The position numbers and the translations under genes were made by a program. From Verrucomicrobiota bacterium (GTDB taxonomy: Bacteria > Verrucomicrobiota > Verrucomicrobiia > Limisphaerales > UBA9464), in NCBI GenBank assembly GCA_017302195.1, contig JAFLEG010000125.1, positions 1 through 9,185 of the forward strand: 9,185 nt of DNA. The letters run 5' to 3'. Position 1 is the stretch's first letter. Each line of letters begins with the position of its first letter. Below, one piece after another: positions 7,739-9,185 of this stretch. A model generated the notes under the pieces. That model ran no database searches. It saw only the letters and a program-made list of their open reading frames with translations, and was not told the DNA's origin.

Positions 7739-8089
7739 CTAATAGGAATTTGTTTTTTGATCTTCGCCCGGAGAGAAAGATTGTTTGCCTTCCTCCCGGC
7801 CGATAGCATGGTCGCAACCAAAACATCGAAACTCGTTCTTGCCAAGCGGCTTCGCGCCTTTTGGCTTCTCGCTCAAGGCGAAGTCTCGCAAATTGGCATA
7901 GACGCCTGCAAGCCGGGAGATGCGGCAGTGATGTCTCTCGATGACGTCGTCCGCATTTCCAAACGTGCCTTTATCGAATTCCTCGCTATGTCGAATGATA
8001 TCCTCGGCGACTTGCTCCACGAGCGTGTCGTAGTAGCGATAAAGAATCTTTCGCGCTGTCTCGAACTCGTCTTTGGAAAGCGAACTCAT
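7739..8089 (-). CDS. hypothetical protein with C-terminal CxxCxH motif, 116 aa
   Basis: A 116-residue charged, helical protein (MSSLSKDEFETARKILYRYY...). The first 80 residues look like a small helical bundle; near the C-terminus is FRCFGCDHAIGREE, a half zinc-knuckle (Cys-x2-Cys-x-His) with no matching second half. No family is recognised. The minus-strand reading was preferred over a 196-residue plus-strand frame because its composition is that of a normal soluble protein. The in-frame ATG at 8188 was rejected because the added segment lies inside the folded repeat at 8107-8242. The ATG at 8089 lies 17 bases after that repeat, as expected for an integron-cassette gene. Confidence 0.65.
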   Translation of the reverse strand: MSSLSKDEFETARKILYRYYDTLVEQVAEDIIRHSEEFDKGTFGNADDVIERHHCRISRLAGVYANLRDFALSEKPKGAKPLGKNEFRCFGCDHAIGREEGKQSFSPGEDQKTNSY

Positions 8090-8106
8090 GGCTTTGAATG
8101 CGTCGA

Positions 8107-8242
8107 GCCGTCTAATAACGCAAACAGGCTGAGGCACAACCGTCGGGCCACAGCTCCAGCCAGGCGCAACGCCCTTGATCTCCCACAACCGTGGAAACGT
8201 CCAATGCGGCTGTAGCCTCAGGCGCTGGTTGCGGATTACGGC
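8107..8242 (-). repeat. long imperfect palindrome, putative attC site 3
   Basis: The two ends pair over about 27 base pairs with small bulges. On the plus strand GCCG (8107-8110), TAAT (8113-8116), CGCAA (8119-8123), CAG (8125-8127) and CTGAGGC (8129-8135) pair with GCCTCAG (8215-8221), CTG (8225-8227), TTGCG (8229-8233), ATTA (8235-8238) and CGGC (8239-8242). Unpaired bases punctuate the stem, as in integron attC sites. The 79-base middle holds smaller hairpins (GGCG-CAA-CGCC at 8163-8173, CCAC-AACC-GTGG at 8183-8194) and a nine-base direct repeat CACAACCGT (8135-8143, 8184-8192). It starts 5 bases after the stop of the 86-residue gene and ends 17 bases before the next ATG. The core-site match to GTTRRRY is poor, so the attC label rests on structure and position. 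Confidence 0.6.
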
Positions 8243-8247
8243 TCATG

Positions 8248-8508
8248 TCATCTTCGTGTCGACCCGCGAGCCACCAAATAGCCGAAAACGCTGCCGAATC
8301 CCGCGGCGGCGAGACCTCCCACCAGAAGTACGACAAAACCGAGAAACCTGACGGCGTCGGACTCTCCGCGAAATGGGAATCTTGGAAAGCTAAGAGCTAG
8401 CGCTACGACGACCGGGAATACCAGCCCGATTAGCCAGCGCCAGAGCGCGCGCCTGGCTCTCAGCGAGATGGCAAATGCGATTGCGAATTCAGCGATGAGT
8501 ATCAGCAT
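8248..8508 (-). CDS. small hypothetical membrane protein, 86 aa
   Basis: An 86-residue hydrophobic protein with three probable membrane helices: about 1-16 (MLILIAEFAIAFAISL), 24-43 (RWLIGLVFPVVVALALSFPR) and 53-80 (VRFLGFVVLLVGGLAAAGFGS region). Short basic loops lie between them (RARRALWR, positions 17-24) and the tail is RGSTRR. No family is recognised. The ATG at 8508 comes only 10 bases after the palindrome at 8519-8618 and the stop is 5 bases before the next palindrome, so the gene and its following folded site form a compact unit of about 410 bases, typical of an integron gene cassette. No Shine-Dalgarno is visible, which is common when the start is so close to the recombination core. 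Confidence 0.65.
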   Translation of the reverse strand: MLILIAEFAIAFAISLRARRALWRWLIGLVFPVVVALALSFPRFPFRGESDAVRFLGFVVLLVGGLAAAGFGSVFGYLVARGSTRR

Positions 8509-8518
8509 GGGATTGCCG

Positions 8519-8618
8519 CCGAACGTCCACGCTCGCCCGTGGCGCGACTCGTGCCGGGAGCGTCAGCCCAGACGCAAGGCGTGACGCGGGTGAGCGTTGG
8601 ATGCACCGCCTTGTTCGG
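8519..8618 (-). repeat. imperfect palindrome, putative attC site 2
   Basis: The outer arms CCGAAC (8519-8524) and GTTCGG (8613-8618) are perfect inverted repeats. Inside them CCA-CGCTC-G-CCCG (8527-8539) pairs with CGGG-T-GAGCG-T-TGG (8587-8600), leaving one extrahelical T and one G/T mismatch. The spacers are unequal (2 and 12 bases). Two-box architecture with an extrahelical base and unequal spacers is characteristic of integron attC sites. On the minus strand the last box reads GTTCGGC, six of seven bases of GTTRRRY. The centre holds a GCGTC/GACGC hairpin (8560-8575). The DUF2283 stop is 9 bases before it and the next ATG 10 bases after it. Confidence 0.7.
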
Positions 8619-8627
8619 ATTTATTCT

Positions 8628-8843
8628 TCATGCGGTTTGCTCCACTGCAAATGGAAGGCGATTCAAATTCAATGTTCTCAGACTCAGGTGTTTGGATGCC
8701 TGATCAATATCCAGACCAACGGCACGCCCGTGCTCATCAACGTCCAATACAATGCCTTCCTCGATCTCCCGTGTGTCTGCACCGGGGCGATCTGCGAGGT
8801 CGATGTAGAGGCTGTCGGTGTCGGGAAAGTATTCAATCTTCAT
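8628..8843 (-). CDS. DUF2283 protein, putative antitoxin partner
   Basis: A 71-residue protein whose start MKIEYFPDTDSLYIDLADRP is the classic DUF2283 opening, followed by EEGIVLDVDEHGRAVGLDIDQASKHL (about 28-53), the family's second signature. The family folds as a small beta-rich domain and is repeatedly found beside DUF4258 genes, where the pair is considered toxin-antitoxin-like. No biochemical activity is established here. The start is certain: a Shine-Dalgarno AGGAG lies 9 bases before the ATG. The ATG overlaps the preceding gene's stop (ATGA), so the two are translationally coupled. Confidence 0.87.
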   Translation of the reverse strand: MKIEYFPDTDSLYIDLADRPGADTREIEEGIVLDVDEHGRAVGLDIDQASKHLSLRTLNLNRLPFAVEQTA

Positions 8844-9082
8844 GGTTTATATCTCCTGTCTGGGAATGCGTTGTGGATGGTCATTTCATCTGCGAGTGTC
8901 ACGACGCGAAGGTATCGGCCATCCAATTCCTCAACCCTCGCCCAGAATCTTACCCGTTCCCCGTCATCCTGCATCTCTTTTCGTTCCGGCTGCCGGACAA
9001 CCCGGATGCACATTTCCGGTGTCAGGTAGGGACGTTTGGTCAGCACCTTGTTGGTGAAGTATTCAGTGAAGGCGTAGTCCAC
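8840..9082 (-). CDS. DUF4258-like protein, putative toxin partner
   Basis: An 80-residue basic protein (MDYAFTEYFTNKVLTKRPYL ... VEELDGRYLRVVTLADEMTIHNAFPDRRYKP). The pattern of an RVVxxPxRKExQxDGxxRxW-like middle and a C-terminal YLRVVTL...TIHNAFPDR resembles small DUF4258-type proteins, which are often found with DUF2283. The RelE-like toxin role is a family-level inference. Translation starts at a GTG (9082), chosen because this N-terminus fits the family and because it lies 13 bases after the folded site at 9096-9172. It ends in a 4-base overlap with the DUF2283 gene, so both form one cassette. Confidence 0.75.
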   Translation of the reverse strand: MDYAFTEYFTNKVLTKRPYLTPEMCIRVVRQPERKEMQDDGERVRFWARVEELDGRYLRVVTLADEMTIHNAFPDRRYKP

Positions 9083-9095
9083 GGAGTTTCTCTGT

Positions 9096-9172
9096 TATCC
9101 GAACGTTGTTTGGACTTCCCAATGGCAGCGTAGCTTTGCAATCGGGTCAACCCGGCGCGGCTTGTTCGGATA
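9096..9172 (-). repeat. imperfect palindrome, putative attC site 1
   Basis: The outer arms are a perfect 9-base inverted repeat, TATCCGAAC (9096-9104) and GTTCGGATA (9164-9172). An inner, interrupted stem pairs TTG-AC-CC-A-TG-C elements at about 9109-9126 with the GCAATCGGGTCAA segment, with extrahelical G and TT. Outer spacers are 5 and 13 bases. Arms share CCGAAC/GTTCGG with the site at 8519-8618. The inner stem is weak, so this is the least certain inner structure of the three, but the outer box is the longest. It precedes the GTG start of the DUF4258-like gene by 13 bases. Confidence 0.6.
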
Positions 9173-9185
9173 GGCTGCGGCGGGC

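Larger units (their letters stand above)
8107..9185 (-). mobile_element. putative integron gene-cassette array without integrase (CALIN-like), core part
   Basis: Two complete ORF-plus-folded-site units are visible on the minus strand: DUF4258/DUF2283 followed by the palindrome at 8519-8618, and the 86-residue membrane gene followed by the palindrome at 8107-8242. A further palindrome at 9096-9172 closes a preceding unit whose gene lies outside the window. Repeat spacing gives units of about 580 and 410 bases. All genes point the same way, and no integrase is present in the window. The unit to the left (about 6613-8106, two AT-rich genes) may be a further cassette, but its closing site was not found. 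The array may continue beyond 9185. Confidence 0.55.

Noticed and set aside
7625..8215. 196-residue plus-strand frame with a hydrophobic patch
   Set aside because: It overlaps the more protein-like minus-strand 116-residue gene, extends into a folded repeat, and opposes the direction of every gene nearby.
8112..8246. 44-residue minus-strand frame directly after the membrane gene
   Set aside because: It lies almost wholly inside the palindrome at 8107-8242, whose paired arms explain the sequence better.

Overview
The window reads as bacterial, GC-rich chromosomal DNA. It carries mostly minus-strand genes and a different, more AT-rich, cassette-like segment at the right end. The likely source is a member of the Verrucomicrobiota. 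This rests on family recognition from memory only: a large secreted DUF6797-type protein, a TatD-like hydrolase in an ebo-type arrangement, and a DUF2071/zinc-ribbon pair. No rRNA or marker gene is present to confirm it. Few genes have a clear Shine-Dalgarno sequence; the 84-residue hypothetical and the DUF2283 gene are the exceptions.

Left backbone, 1-4724. A TatD-family metal-dependent hydrolase runs off the left edge, preceded on the same strand by an 89-residue protein of unknown function. Across a roughly 310-base gap, a YoaK/DUF1275 membrane protein points the other way. It converges on a 771-residue exported DUF6797/beta-propeller protein. Upstream of that lies a small hypothetical gene with a good ribosome binding site.

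Middle backbone, 4963-6489. Three minus-strand genes form a probable operon: an SRPBCC (START-fold) protein, then a DUF2071 protein (acetoacetate-decarboxylase-like fold), then a two-knuckle zinc-ribbon protein. The last two are only 13 bases apart.

Right segment, about 6600-9185. Composition drops sharply. Sampled 60-base lines fall from 41 G+C at 2281-2340 to 22 G+C at 7201-7260. All genes lie on the minus strand. Three long imperfect palindromes (8107-8242, 8519-8618, 9096-9172) sit between small genes. In each case a start codon follows the palindrome after 10-17 bases. Where a gene precedes a palindrome, its stop lies 5-9 bases before it. This ORF-plus-folded-site pattern is that of an integron gene-cassette array without a visible integrase (a CALIN). 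Read in the transcribed direction, the cargo is an overlapping DUF4258-like/DUF2283 toxin-antitoxin-like pair, a small three-helix membrane protein, and a two-gene unit. That unit comprises a 116-residue protein with a CxxCxH motif and a 326-residue protein with two C-terminal membrane helices, neither recognised. I consider this array, with its unassigned two-gene cargo, the most interesting part of the window.
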